From assembly GCF_029690065.1 (NCBI RefSeq), contig NZ_CP121463.1, positions 1,426,001 through 1,490,000 on the forward strand: a DNA stretch of 64,000 nt, in the 5' to 3' direction. Every line of letters starts with the position of its first letter. Position 1 is the first letter of the stretch. Origin of the DNA: Arthrobacter sp. Y-9. GTDB lineage: Bacteria > Actinomycetota > Actinomycetes > Actinomycetales > Micrococcaceae. The position numbers and the translations under genes were made by a program. The notes beneath the pieces are model-generated. The model was not told the origin of the DNA. It ran no database searches and saw nothing but the letters and a program-made list of their open reading frames with translations. This document shows positions 7,669 to 15,288 of the stretch, in pieces.

Positions 7669-8121
7669 ATGGACACAGCCGCCAAGGAACGAGTCAAGGA
7701 AGCCCTCAGGGCGCAGGCTCTCTCGGAGAACCGGGCCGTTGGAAGCGACGCCGCAGCGGAACGCTCCGCGGCCGAGATCGACACCAGTTCTCCCATCGAG
7801 CCGGACGACCTCTCGCATTCGGATGAGGAGGGCGAATTCGTCGAGCTGTTCGAAGGTGTTGAGGCGCACCAGAAGGATCTCCTGGCGGCCATCGACGCCC
7901 TCGATGTGAGCGTGACGGACACGGTGCGCCCGGGCGCCATCGTGGCGTACGGCGGCGACCACTATGTGGTGGGCGTGGCTTCCAGTTCCTTCGACAGCGA
8001 CGGCGTGAGCTACGAAGGCATCGCCCCCGGGTCTCCCGTGTTCGACGCGATCCAGGGGCTTCACCAGGGCGACAGCTTCACCTTCCGCGGAACGGAGCAC
8101 GTCCTCGATCTGGTGGTCTGA
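7669..8121 (+). CDS. GreA/GreB C-terminal-domain-like protein
   Basis: A 150-residue protein with an acidic, probably helical N-terminal half (residues 1-80) and a C-terminal domain (about 86-150) resembling the FKBP-like C-terminal domain of GreA/GreB and Rnk. Typical segments are VRPGAIVAYGGDHYVVGVA, GISYEGIAP-like text at about 113-121, and LHQGDSFTFRG near the end. GreA factors act on the secondary channel of RNA polymerase through an N-terminal coiled coil; here the N-terminal part is not a clear coiled coil, so cleavage-factor activity is doubtful. A polymerase-binding role is inferred. A purine-rich ribosome-binding site (GCAGG) lies 7 nt before the ATG. Confidence 0.6.
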   Translation: MDTAAKERVKEALRAQALSENRAVGSDAAAERSAAEIDTSSPIEPDDLSHSDEEGEFVELFEGVEAHQKDLLAAIDALDVSVTDTVRPGAIVAYGGDHYVVGVASSSFDSDGVSYEGIAPGSPVFDAIQGLHQGDSFTFRGTEHVLDLVV

Positions 8122-8134
8122 GACGGTTTGAGAC

Positions 8135-8154
8135 TGCGCCGGTTCACCGGCGCA
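8135..8154. terminator. Hairpin between convergent genes
   Basis: TGCGCCGGT and ACCGGCGCA form a perfect 9-bp stem with a 2-nt loop. It sits between the end of the GreA-C-like gene and the end of the sigma-factor gene and overlaps the latter's stop codon. There is no long T tract, so termination efficiency is uncertain; it could serve both directions. Confidence 0.5.
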
Positions 8155-9433
8155 CCGCGTCCAGCTGGGCCCGGAGATAGTCGCGGACGGCGTCATCCCG
8201 GGTCAGCCGCAGGGCGTGCTCCAGGCACTCCGCGGCGGCCTCGGGGTGCCCGGCGCCGCGGAGCGCATCCGCCCGGACGACGGCATAGGGCTGAAATCTC
8301 TCGCACTCCCTCGGGTGCCCCGCCGAGAGCCGATCGAGGCGGCGCAGCGCCGCGAGTGGGCCGTCCGTTCGCCTGATCACCGCCGCTTCCGCCACCTGGG
8401 CGCCCAGCGTGGGCGCCAGCAGCATGAGTGCCGCGTACAGGGTGGCCAGCACGGTCCACTCGGTCCTTCCGGTCCGGGCGCGATCGGCGTGCACCGCCTG
8501 GATCGCGGCTTCGAGCTGGAAGCGGCCCGGCGTTCCAGAACCTCCCGCTCCGGCGGTCAGGGCCGAGGCCTTCCGCAGGTATTCCCCTGCCCGGCGTATC
8601 AGGGTGGGGTTCCAGGCGCCGGTGTCCTGTTCTTCGAGCGGCACGTACGCGGGTCCGGTGGGGCGCGATGCCAGGAACGCCGCCAGCGCCGCGAGCGACC
8701 ACGCCTCGGCGTCGTCACCGAGACTGCCGGCGACCACTTCGGCGAGATACAGGCCCTCGGCGACCATCGGCCGGGTGGCGGGAAGGGCCTCGTCGGAGTT
8801 CTCGGCGCCAATCAGTGCGGGAATGGACAGGCATCCGTACACCGCCTCCAGGACCGAGGGCAGCCGGGAGGCCAGATGCTCGGGGCCGGGGAGCTCGAAC
8901 GGGAACCGTGCATCACGGATCCGGCGTTTGGCGCGCACCAGTCGTTGCGCCATGGTGGCGGCGGGGACCGCGAACGCCTCGCCGATCTGCGCCGCCTCGA
9001 ACCCCAGCACGGTCTGGAGCATGAGGGGAGTGCGGATGTCCTCCGCGATCGCCGGATGGGCGCAGGTCAGCAGGAGCGACAAGCGCTGGTCCGGAAAACC
9101 CCCATCGGCCGCATCCATCACCGGCACCTCGATTCCTTCCAGTGTGGCGTTCAGACGGTGCCGTGCGGACTTCCACTCATCCCTTTGCCGGTTGCGCGCC
9201 ACGGTGAGCAGCCAGCCCTCCGGACTGGCCGGCACGCCGTCCTCAGGCCAGCGCCGCAGTGCCTGCTCGAACGCGTCGGCCAAGGCGTCCTCTGCGAGGA
9301 GCAGGTCTCCCGTGCCGGCCGCCAGGGTGGCGAGCAGACGGCCGTACGACGCGCGGGCGGCCAGTTCCGCGGCCGCCCGGGCGTCGCCGTCGGGCTCCCT
9401 CAGGGGACCCGGCGTCAGCTGTTCGGCACCCAC
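8144..9433 (-). CDS. ECF42-type RNA polymerase sigma factor
   Basis: The protein is about 429 residues from a GTG at 9433. An N-terminal ECF sigma domain (sigma-2 then sigma-4, to about residue 170; DEWKSARHRLNATLEG and IGEAFAVPAATMAQRLVRAKRRI are visible) is followed by a long TPR-like C-terminal extension (DUF6596) with AENSDEALP, YVPLEEQDTGAWNP and LRRLDRLSAGHP. This is the ECF42 group, which has no classical anti-sigma factor and is linked to DGPF proteins; the upstream gene encodes one. The GTG start overlaps that gene by 19 nt. A start further upstream (9484) would overlap it by 70 nt and seems unlikely. Confidence 0.85.
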   Translation of the reverse strand: MGAEQLTPGPLREPDGDARAAAELAARASYGRLLATLAAGTGDLLLAEDALADAFEQALRRWPEDGVPASPEGWLLTVARNRQRDEWKSARHRLNATLEGIEVPVMDAADGGFPDQRLSLLLTCAHPAIAEDIRTPLMLQTVLGFEAAQIGEAFAVPAATMAQRLVRAKRRIRDARFPFELPGPEHLASRLPSVLEAVYGCLSIPALIGAENSDEALPATRPMVAEGLYLAEVVAGSLGDDAEAWSLAALAAFLASRPTGPAYVPLEEQDTGAWNPTLIRRAGEYLRKASALTAGAGGSGTPGRFQLEAAIQAVHADRARTGRTEWTVLATLYAALMLLAPTLGAQVAEAAVIRRTDGPLAALRRLDRLSAGHPRECERFQPYAVVRADALRGAGHPEAAAECLEHALRLTRDDAVRDYLRAQLDAVRR

Positions 9434-9792
9434 ACGCCGTCCACGGTGTGCGTGGCTCCCGGACGGATCTCGACGCTGCCCCACTGGGCTCCCGGCGCTT
9501 GGCGGGCCCAGTCGAGGGCGGCATCCAGATCCGGCACGTTGAGGACGAAGTACCCGCCGAGCTGTTCCTTCGTGTCGGCGAAGGGCCCGTCCTGGACATG
9601 CAGTTGTCCGTCCCGGACGGTCACGGTGGTGCTCGCATGGGAAGGCTGCAGGACCTCCGCCGCGAGGAGCACTCCGGCCTGCTGAAGAGTCGCGGCGTAG
9701 GAACGCATCGCCTCCTGACCTTGGGCCAGGACCTCCGGGCCGAGTTCCTCAGGGCTCATCTCCGGGTAATGCAGCAACAGGGTGTATCGCAT
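9415..9792 (-). CDS. YCII-related DGPF-domain protein
   Basis: A 125-residue single-domain protein of the YCII superfamily with the diagnostic DGPFADTKEQLGGYF segment at residues 68-82. DGPF proteins are the standard partners of ECF42 sigma factors, and the next gene is such a factor, overlapping by 19 nt. Their biochemical activity is not settled. The start at 9792 (MRYTLLLHYP) is supported by a good ribosome-binding site, GGAGGAGA, a few nt upstream; the open frame beyond it is non-coding-like. Confidence 0.85.
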   Translation of the reverse strand: MRYTLLLHYPEMSPEELGPEVLAQGQEAMRSYAATLQQAGVLLAAEVLQPSHASTTVTVRDGQLHVQDGPFADTKEQLGGYFVLNVPDLDAALDWARQAPGAQWGSVEIRPGATHTVDGVWVPNS

Positions 9793-10071
9793 GGTTCTCT
9801 CCTCCTTCACTCGATGGTGGCCCTTGGTGGGCTCAGCTACAAGACGATCGGGAGAGTTGTGGATCGACAGCCTTCGAGGATTTCCACAACACCAGCACGG
9901 AATCCCGGTCCCAGGGCACCCCGGGATACTGTCGAAGGCAGAGAAGCTCAATCGAGCATGAGGCGACGAGAGGGGAACCGTGGGACATCGGACGGGACAT
10001 CGGATGAGGACAGGGCGCAGGGCCGCCACGGGACGGAGCGCCGGCAGGAACGCCCAGGCGGTGCGGGCGGT

Positions 10072-10311
10072 ATGAACCGGTTCTTCCGCATCCTGTATTT
10101 CGTGATCCTGGCGGCGGCCGTGGTGTTCGCGGTGGCCCGGGACGACATGTCCTTCTGGGGCAGGTTCTTCACGGTGCTGTTCCCGCTGGCCGCGGTCGTG
10201 ATCAACGAGATCCAGCTCTGGAAGGAGCGGAAGCGTGAAGCGGAGGTCGCGGCTCATGCGGAGCCCGGTCTCGCGAACGACCTGCATCACGCCTACCGTG
10301 AGGACAGCTGA
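10072..10311 (+). CDS. Small two-helix membrane protein
   Basis: A 79-residue protein with two hydrophobic helices (about residues 5-22 and 29-48) separated by a short ARDDMSF loop and followed by a charged tail (KERKREAE). I do not recognise a family. The ATG at 10072 is chosen because the hydrophobic helix starts directly after it; the ribosome-binding site is weak (GGGCGG). It stands alone, between the DGPF gene pointing the other way and a large hairpin. Confidence 0.55.
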   Translation: MNRFFRILYFVILAAAVVFAVARDDMSFWGRFFTVLFPLAAVVINEIQLWKERKREAEVAAHAEPGLANDLHHAYREDS

Positions 10312-10340
10312 CGGACACGGCTGACCGGGGCCGACGACGC

Positions 10341-10393
10341 AGGCCGGCGTCCCAGGCCGGCGTCCCAGGGCGGAGTGCCCTGGGACGCCGGCC
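10341..10393. terminator. Long hairpin with duplicated left arm
   Basis: A 16-bp perfect stem (10355-10370 with 10378-10393, 7-nt loop) lies between the convergent small membrane protein and the enolase-superfamily gene. The left arm is partly duplicated in tandem: the 13-mer AGGCCGGCGTCCC occurs at 10341-10353 and again at 10354-10366, so two alternative stems are possible. It is probably a bidirectional terminator. Confidence 0.6.
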
Positions 10394-10448
10394 CTGAGGC
10401 CAGAACGACCGGACTGTCAGAGCGCCTGAAGGCACCCTGCCCGGCGCC

Positions 10449-11561
10449 TCAGGCCGGGACCTCCCAGCGGTCCACGGTCAGTTCTTCCAGCACGTCCGGA
10501 TCGACGTCCACGCCGAGGCCGGGCCGCTCGGACACCAGGACCTCCGGGATCCGGAACTCGAGGTTGCCCGGCTCGCGGGTGAACTTGACCGGGCCGGACA
10601 GCTCCGTGGACACGATCGCCGGGTGAGCCAGCGCCAGGTGGTATCCGGCCGCCGAAGCGATGCTGGTCTCCAGCATCGAACCCACCTGGACCGAGAAGCC
10701 CGCCAGTTCGGCCTGGGTGGCCAGCCGATGGCACGGGGTGATGCCGCCGCTCTTCTGCAGTTTCAGATTCACCATGTCCACGCTGCGGGCCTTGACGAAA
10801 CGGGCCAGGTCGGCCTGCGACACGACCGCCTCATCCGCCATCAGACGGACCCCCACCTGGGCGCGGATCTGCTCGAATCCGTCCACATCGTCCGCCCGGA
10901 TCGGCTGTTCCACCCAATCGATGCCGAACGGTTCGAGCTCCCGGATCATCGCGATCGCCGTGGCGGGGTCACCCCAGCCCTGGTTGGCATCCACGCGGAT
11001 CGCGAGGTCGTGCCCGATCGCGGCGCGCACGGCCCGGACCCGCTCGACGTCGAGCCCGTCGCGGCCGCCCAGCTTCATCTTCAGGTGCCGGAATCCTTCG
11101 GTCCGGGCCTCCACGGCCTGGGTGGCCAGGGTGTCGGGGGAGAGGATGCTCATGACGCGCGCGATCGTCGGGTTCTCCGGCTTCCGTCCCCCGAGCAGGG
11201 CGTAGACCGGGCGCCCCGCGGCCTTTCCCGCGAGATCCCAGCAGGCGATGTCGACGGCGGCCTTGGCGGAGCCATTGCCTTTCAGTGCCGCGTCCATCCG
11301 TTGATGGATCGCCGTGATGTCCCGTGGATCGAGACCGAGGACGGCCGGCAGCAGCAGACTCCGCAGAGCCTCCACCGCACCCCCAGGGGTCTCACCTGTG
11401 ACGTGCGCTTCCGGCACGCTTTCGCCGAAGCCCACCAGGCCGTCGTCGGTCTCCAAGGTCAGCACGATGCTGGGCATGGTCGCGTACGTGTCGTACGAGA
11501 CCACGAACGGCTCCTTCAGCGGAACCTCGAGCAGGGAGATGGATGCTGACGTGATCTTCAT
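10449..11561 (-). CDS. Enolase-superfamily racemase/epimerase, muconate-lactonising subgroup
   Basis: This 370-residue protein has the enolase-superfamily layout. The acid/base lysines are in KMK (Lys161, Lys163), the metal ligands are Asp191 (VDANQGW), Glu218 (WVEQP) and Asp243 (MADEA), and the opposite lysine is Lys267 (NLKLQKSGG). It is closest in layout to L-Ala-D/L-Glu epimerase, but the C-terminal Asp-x-Asp that binds the dipeptide amino group is replaced by TELSGP, so a dipeptide substrate is unlikely. The GNAT gene just upstream (ATGA overlap) suggests an N-acyl-amino-acid racemase role, as in N-succinylamino acid racemase operons. The usual N-acyl-amino-acid hydrolase is not present in the window. 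Confidence 0.75.
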   Translation of the reverse strand: MKITSASISLLEVPLKEPFVVSYDTYATMPSIVLTLETDDGLVGFGESVPEAHVTGETPGGAVEALRSLLLPAVLGLDPRDITAIHQRMDAALKGNGSAKAAVDIACWDLAGKAAGRPVYALLGGRKPENPTIARVMSILSPDTLATQAVEARTEGFRHLKMKLGGRDGLDVERVRAVRAAIGHDLAIRVDANQGWGDPATAIAMIRELEPFGIDWVEQPIRADDVDGFEQIRAQVGVRLMADEAVVSQADLARFVKARSVDMVNLKLQKSGGITPCHRLATQAELAGFSVQVGSMLETSIASAAGYHLALAHPAIVSTELSGPVKFTREPGNLEFRIPEVLVSERPGLGVDVDPDVLEELTVDRWEVPA

Positions 11562-12457
11562 CGGGCGTTCTCCGGATTCTTGAGCATTGAGGCCTCGGAG
11601 GCCAGGGCAGGGGAGAGCCGGTACCAGCCGTCGCGCGTCACGCCGTCGGCGGTCCGGTCCGCCGCGAACGCGGATTCGAAGACCTCCCGCAGTTCGCGTC
11701 GCCAGGCTGCGGCAAGGTCCGGGTTCTGCGTGCGCAGGGCCACGATGTCCCTGGGCGCTCGCGCCCACAGAGTGTCGCCGGACCGCAGGAGGTGCGCCTC
11801 GCCGTCCGGGCCCGTGGCGAGAACCGTCGAGTCCTCAGCCGGCGGAAGCTCGACGTCGCGGGGCCGGCCTTCGCTGCACGCGACGGAATCCTCGCTCGCG
11901 AGCGGCCACACGGCCACCAGGCGGTCACTTTCGTCCTGGGCGTTGATCTCGTCGTCCATGATCCCGTAGAAGTTCCGGGCGTACTCGGTGACGTGCGCGC
12001 CGAGTTTGGCCAGGTTGAAACGGGCGTTGCGGCTCACGAGCGGGTCGAACGTCCAGCTCATCGTCTCGATGCCCCGCTCCAGGCACCAGGCCCGCTGGTG
12101 CTGCTTGAGGGCGAAGCCCACCCCTTTGTCGCCGATGCCCGGAGCCACTCCGGCGATCAGCGAGTAGCTGCCGTGGTCAGGAGTGACGAGGGCGACCGCT
12201 GCGCCGCAGACCCTCCCGTCCGGCAGATAGGCGGTGGAGATGTTGCAGCCCGCGTGCGAGATGCCGCGCAGCACGTCGAAGGGGATGGGAGCGCCTTGTG
12301 GGGACATGCCCCAGACCGACACCAGGAGCGCCTCGATCTCACGATGGCGTTCGAGGTCGTGCTCATCACGGAGGGTCACGCCGGCGGCGTCGGCGGCGGT
12401 CTGAGCCGCTCTCTGGGCCTGTTCCGTCAACGGGTGGGGGTGGCGAAGTGGTGACAT
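11558..12457 (-). CDS. GNAT-superfamily N-acyltransferase (COG3375 type)
   Basis: A 299-residue protein with a GNAT domain in roughly residues 30-180. SLIAGVAPGIGDKGVGFALKQHQRAWC resembles the acyl-CoA pyrophosphate-binding turn and its following helix, and MSWTFDPLVSRNARFNLAKLGA is characteristic of the COG3375 group. The C-terminal 100 residues form an additional domain. COG3375 members sit beside enolase-superfamily N-succinylamino acid racemases, where they acylate D-amino acids; the same gene pair is seen here with a 4-nt overlap. The ATG at 12457 is chosen because the family homology begins shortly after it. Transcription probably starts near 12458, facing the PucR gene across an inverted repeat. 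Confidence 0.75.
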   Translation of the reverse strand: MSPLRHPHPLTEQAQRAAQTAADAAGVTLRDEHDLERHREIEALLVSVWGMSPQGAPIPFDVLRGISHAGCNISTAYLPDGRVCGAAVALVTPDHGSYSLIAGVAPGIGDKGVGFALKQHQRAWCLERGIETMSWTFDPLVSRNARFNLAKLGAHVTEYARNFYGIMDDEINAQDESDRLVAVWPLASEDSVACSEGRPRDVELPPAEDSTVLATGPDGEAHLLRSGDTLWARAPRDIVALRTQNPDLAAAWRRELREVFESAFAADRTADGVTRDGWYRLSPALASEASMLKNPENAR

Positions 12458-12497
12458 GCTTCCACTCTGGCCGAGGACTTGACCTGACGCTTCAGTG

Positions 12498-12533
12498 CAC
12501 AGCACTAAGATCAGAGCAGTTCTTAGTGCTGTG
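12498..12533. promoter_or_regulatory. Perfect 13-bp inverted repeat, candidate PucR operator
   Basis: CACAGCACTAAGA (12498-12510) and its exact reverse complement TCTTAGTGCTGTG (12521-12533) are separated by 10 nt, so their centres are 23 bp apart, about two helical turns. The repeat lies in the 145-bp gap between the divergent GNAT/enolase-family operon and the PucR regulator gene, the expected site for autoregulation and target control by a dimeric regulator. A terminator is unlikely because both flanking genes point away from it. Confidence 0.6.
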
Positions 12534-12602
12534 CCACCAAGACCTGCATGGACCCGCAGCACATCTTCAGAACGACATTCACCAGATTCCGGAGGGCAGC
12601 TC

Positions 12603-14228
12603 ATGGAGCCGATCGATCGCCGCACCGCTTCGCGTTCCGGTCGGGAACGGTCCGTCCGGGAACTGGCCTCGGTGCTCGACTCGTCCGGCCTGGCCGTCAC
12701 CTCCTTGGGGCCGGACCGGCCGCTCGTCCTGGCCAGTCCGGTCATCCTGGACCCCTTGGAACCATCACAGTCCGTGCCCGGCGGACTGCTGCTGGGTGTC
12801 GGTGTCGCGGCGGACAGTGCCGGCCCGGCACTGCGGGAGGCGGCGCGCGCGGGCTATGCCGCCGTCGTGCTCAAAGAGACGGCGAACTCGGAGGGCCGCC
12901 CCGAGGCGATCGCACGCCTGAGCGCTGAGGCGGATGTGGCGGGCATCGCGGTGCTCGTCGTGGAAGGGGAGCTGTCCTGGCGGCAGCTCGACACGCTCCT
13001 GGAGTCCGCGCTGGGTGCGGTCGCCGAAGCGGGGGACGCGCCCACGGCTCTCGGCGCCGGAGATCTGTTCGCACTCGCCAATGCCATCGCGGCGATGGTG
13101 GGCGGGGCAACCACGATCGAGAACCTCCAGGAGGAGGTCCTCGCCTACTCCACCTTGCCGGATCAGCCCATCGACCTGGACCGTCAACAGGGGATCCTGG
13201 GCCGTCAGGTCCCGCACCTTCCGGAGAACGCCGCCCAGTACGCCGCGGTGTTCCGGGCCCGCGGCGCCGTGCGGATTCCCGGCACGGGTGAGGCGCTGGG
13301 CCGTCTGGCGGTCGCGGTCCGCGCCGGGAACGAACCGCTCGGCTCGGTGTGGGTGGTCGACCCGGGCGGCGACCTTCCCGACGAAGCAGCGACGGCGCTC
13401 GAACGTGGCGCGGACCTCGCGGCACTCCATCTGCTCCGCGCCCGCAGCGGACGCGACCTGGCCCGTCTGCGCCGCGCGGAAGGCCTGCGCCGGCTGATCC
13501 ACGGCGACGACGACGCCGCGCTCGTGGCGCGCCGCCTGAACCTCGGGCTGCGGCCCCCGTTCGCCGTGCTCGCCTTCGAGGCCGGCCTTCCCGCAGGTGC
13601 CGAGGCGGTGACGCTGACCCGCCTGACGGACCTGGTGAGCACCTTGGTCGAGTCTCAGCGCCGGGGGACCTGGTGCGTGGAGGAGGGCGGGGTCGTGTAC
13701 GCCGTGCTCGGCGAGGTGAGCGCGAAGGACGGGCAGCTGATCCGGACCCTCGCGCGCCGTGTGAGGGACCGTGCGTCGAGGGCGCTCGGCGTGACGCTCC
13801 GAGCGGCCCTGGGCGCGTCGGTGGATTCGGCCGCGGCCATCGTCGCGTCACGGCATTCCGCCGACCAGGCGCTGCTGCTCCTGGATCCGGAGGGGGAAGA
13901 GGGCTTCGTCCGGGCAGCCGATCTGCACAGTCGGTTGAGCCTCCTCGAGATCGGCGCGTTCCTCCAGACGAAGGAGCGGCTCGTCGCTCCGGCGGCTCAG
14001 GAGATGGCGTCCTATGACACCAGCAACGGCAGCGAATACGCCAAGACACTCCTCGCGTATCTCGAGTCGGGCCGTGATTCGGCGCTCACGGCGGCGGCGC
14101 TTTCGCTCCACCAGAACACGCTCCGGTACCGGCTGAAGCGGATCCGGGACCTCTTCGACGTGGATCTGAGCCATGCGGACGACGTCCTGCTGCTCTGGAT
14201 CAGTCTCAGGGCGATGCAGACGGGGTGA
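12603..14228 (+). CDS. PucR-family transcriptional regulator
   Basis: This 541-residue protein has an N-terminal PucR domain (about 20-150), a central GGDEF-like region (about 290-420) and a C-terminal helix-turn-helix with the hallmark TAAALSLHQNTLRYRLKRIRDL near residues 495-520. PucR-type regulators control purine, amino-acid or other catabolic genes in response to metabolites. The start ATG follows a good ribosome-binding site (GGAGGGCAGCTC then ATG). The divergent neighbours are the GNAT and enolase-superfamily genes, which are its most likely targets. Confidence 0.85.
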   Translation: MEPIDRRTASRSGRERSVRELASVLDSSGLAVTSLGPDRPLVLASPVILDPLEPSQSVPGGLLLGVGVAADSAGPALREAARAGYAAVVLKETANSEGRPEAIARLSAEADVAGIAVLVVEGELSWRQLDTLLESALGAVAEAGDAPTALGAGDLFALANAIAAMVGGATTIENLQEEVLAYSTLPDQPIDLDRQQGILGRQVPHLPENAAQYAAVFRARGAVRIPGTGEALGRLAVAVRAGNEPLGSVWVVDPGGDLPDEAATALERGADLAALHLLRARSGRDLARLRRAEGLRRLIHGDDDAALVARRLNLGLRPPFAVLAFEAGLPAGAEAVTLTRLTDLVSTLVESQRRGTWCVEEGGVVYAVLGEVSAKDGQLIRTLARRVRDRASRALGVTLRAALGASVDSAAAIVASRHSADQALLLLDPEGEEGFVRAADLHSRLSLLEIGAFLQTKERLVAPAAQEMASYDTSNGSEYAKTLLAYLESGRDSALTAAALSLHQNTLRYRLKRIRDLFDVDLSHADDVLLLWISLRAMQTG

Positions 14229-14395
14229 TGCATCTGGCGCGAACTCCTGTAGACTGGAACTGTTGTTGTGTTTGGCATTTCGTATTTCAGTAATTGCGGT
14301 CCCCGGACCGTTCCTTTCTGAAGCATCGGTGGAGAACACCCCACACCGGAGGCCCGAACGTCGGGATCAACCTCCCCTTCAGTGAGGACTGAATT

Positions 14396-14599
14396 ATGGC
14401 TACAGGTACAGTGAAGTGGTTCAACGCGGAAAAGGGCTTCGGCTTCATTTCCCCCGATGACGGCAGCCAGGACGTGTTCGCGCACTTCTCCGCGATCAAC
14501 TCCTCGGGCTACCGCTCCCTCGAAGAGAACCAGAAGGTCTCCTTCGAGGTTCAGCAGGGCCCCAAGGGCCCGCAGGCTGCAGACATTCAGCCTCTCTGA
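14396..14599 (+). CDS. cspA: Cold-shock protein, CspA family
   Basis: A 67-residue single cold-shock domain that begins [19 protein letters not shown] and carries both RNA-binding motifs, KGFGFI (RNP1) and VFAHFSAI (RNP2). Such proteins bind single-stranded RNA and act as RNA chaperones during cold or growth transitions. It is monocistronic: the preceding gene ends at 14228 and a strong terminator follows at 14617. The 167-bp upstream gap includes an AT-richer stretch (about 14258-14300), unlike the rest of the window, and could hold the promoter and a long 5' leader of the kind that controls csp genes. Confidence 0.95.
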   Translation: MATGTVKWFNAEKGFGFISPDDGSQDVFAHFSAINSSGYRSLEENQKVSFEVQQGPKGPQAADIQPL

Positions 14600-14616
14600 G
14601 ACTCTCAGTTTCCATC

Positions 14617-14650
14617 GCAGGGCCGGTTTTCACCGGCCCTGCGGTGTTTT
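14617..14650 (+). terminator. Rho-independent terminator of cspA
   Basis: GCAGGGCCGG (14617-14626) pairs perfectly with CCGGCCCTGC (14633-14642) around a 6-nt loop, followed by GGTGTTTT. It starts 17 nt after the cspA stop codon. Confidence 0.85.
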
Positions 14651-14742
14651 AAGCAGGAAAGCGCGGGGCGGTGCTGCGTCACAAGCGGCGTTCTCGTGAA
14701 TGCCTCTGGCGTCGTCGCCGGCCGTACCGCTCCTGCGCCGTC

Positions 14743-15192
14743 CTACTCCCGTGCCGTCGCCCGCCGGACGAGTTCCACGATCTTCGCCTCGACCTCTGGC
14801 GTGAGCTTCGTGAGGGCGTACGAGGTGGGCCACATCTCGCCGTCGTCGAGTGTCGCGTTCTCCTGGAAGCCCAGCGTGGCATAGCGGGCCTTGAACTTCT
14901 TGGCGTCCTGGAAGAACACCACCGATTTGCCGGCCGCATTCGCATAGCTCTGCATGCCGTACCAGAGCTTGGGACTCAGCTGCGGCGCGTGTTCCAGGAC
15001 GATCTGGTGGACCTTCTCCGCCAGGACCCGGTCGTCCTCATCCATGGAGGCGATCTTCTCCAGGACCTCGGCGGCCAGTTCCTCCGGTGTCGCCTTGTTC
15101 TTGCCACGTGAGGCCTTGACCTCGCGTGAGCGTTCCTTCATCGCGGCGCGTTCCTCGTCGCTGAAGGCGGGGCCGCTGTCCTTCTCTGCCAT
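14743..15192 (-). CDS. DUF1801 family protein
   Basis: A 149-residue protein of the DUF1801/YdhG-like fold. The N-terminal 40 residues are charged (KERSREVKASRGKNKA); the domain covers about 45-149 with EKIASMDEDDRVLAEKV, the core KLWYGMQSYANAAGKSVVFFQ and a closing helix LTPEVEAKIVELV. Family members are small proteins sometimes described as iron chaperones or stress-linked; no activity is established. It has a ribosome-binding site (GAGAGGA, about 7 nt upstream) and is a single-gene unit. Confidence 0.75.
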   Translation of the reverse strand: MAEKDSGPAFSDEERAAMKERSREVKASRGKNKATPEELAAEVLEKIASMDEDDRVLAEKVHQIVLEHAPQLSPKLWYGMQSYANAAGKSVVFFQDAKKFKARYATLGFQENATLDDGEMWPTSYALTKLTPEVEAKIVELVRRATARE

Positions 15193-15288
15193 GCTGGGGT
15201 CCTCTCTCGAGTGGGGCCTTTTCAGCCTAGGCGACGGCGGTCCGGCGGGGAACGGTTTCCGGCCGGGCGGGCACGTCCGCGGAGATCC

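Noticed and set aside
9433-9484. Upstream extension of the ECF42 sigma factor
   Set aside because: It would overlap the DGPF gene by 70 nt and adds residues unlike the family; GTG 9433 is more plausible.
9856-9890. GTTGTGGA...TCCACAAC inverted repeat resembling paired DnaA boxes
   Set aside because: Only imperfect matches to the DnaA box, no cluster of boxes, no AT-rich unwinding region and no dnaA or dnaN nearby, so not an origin. It could still be a minor control site.
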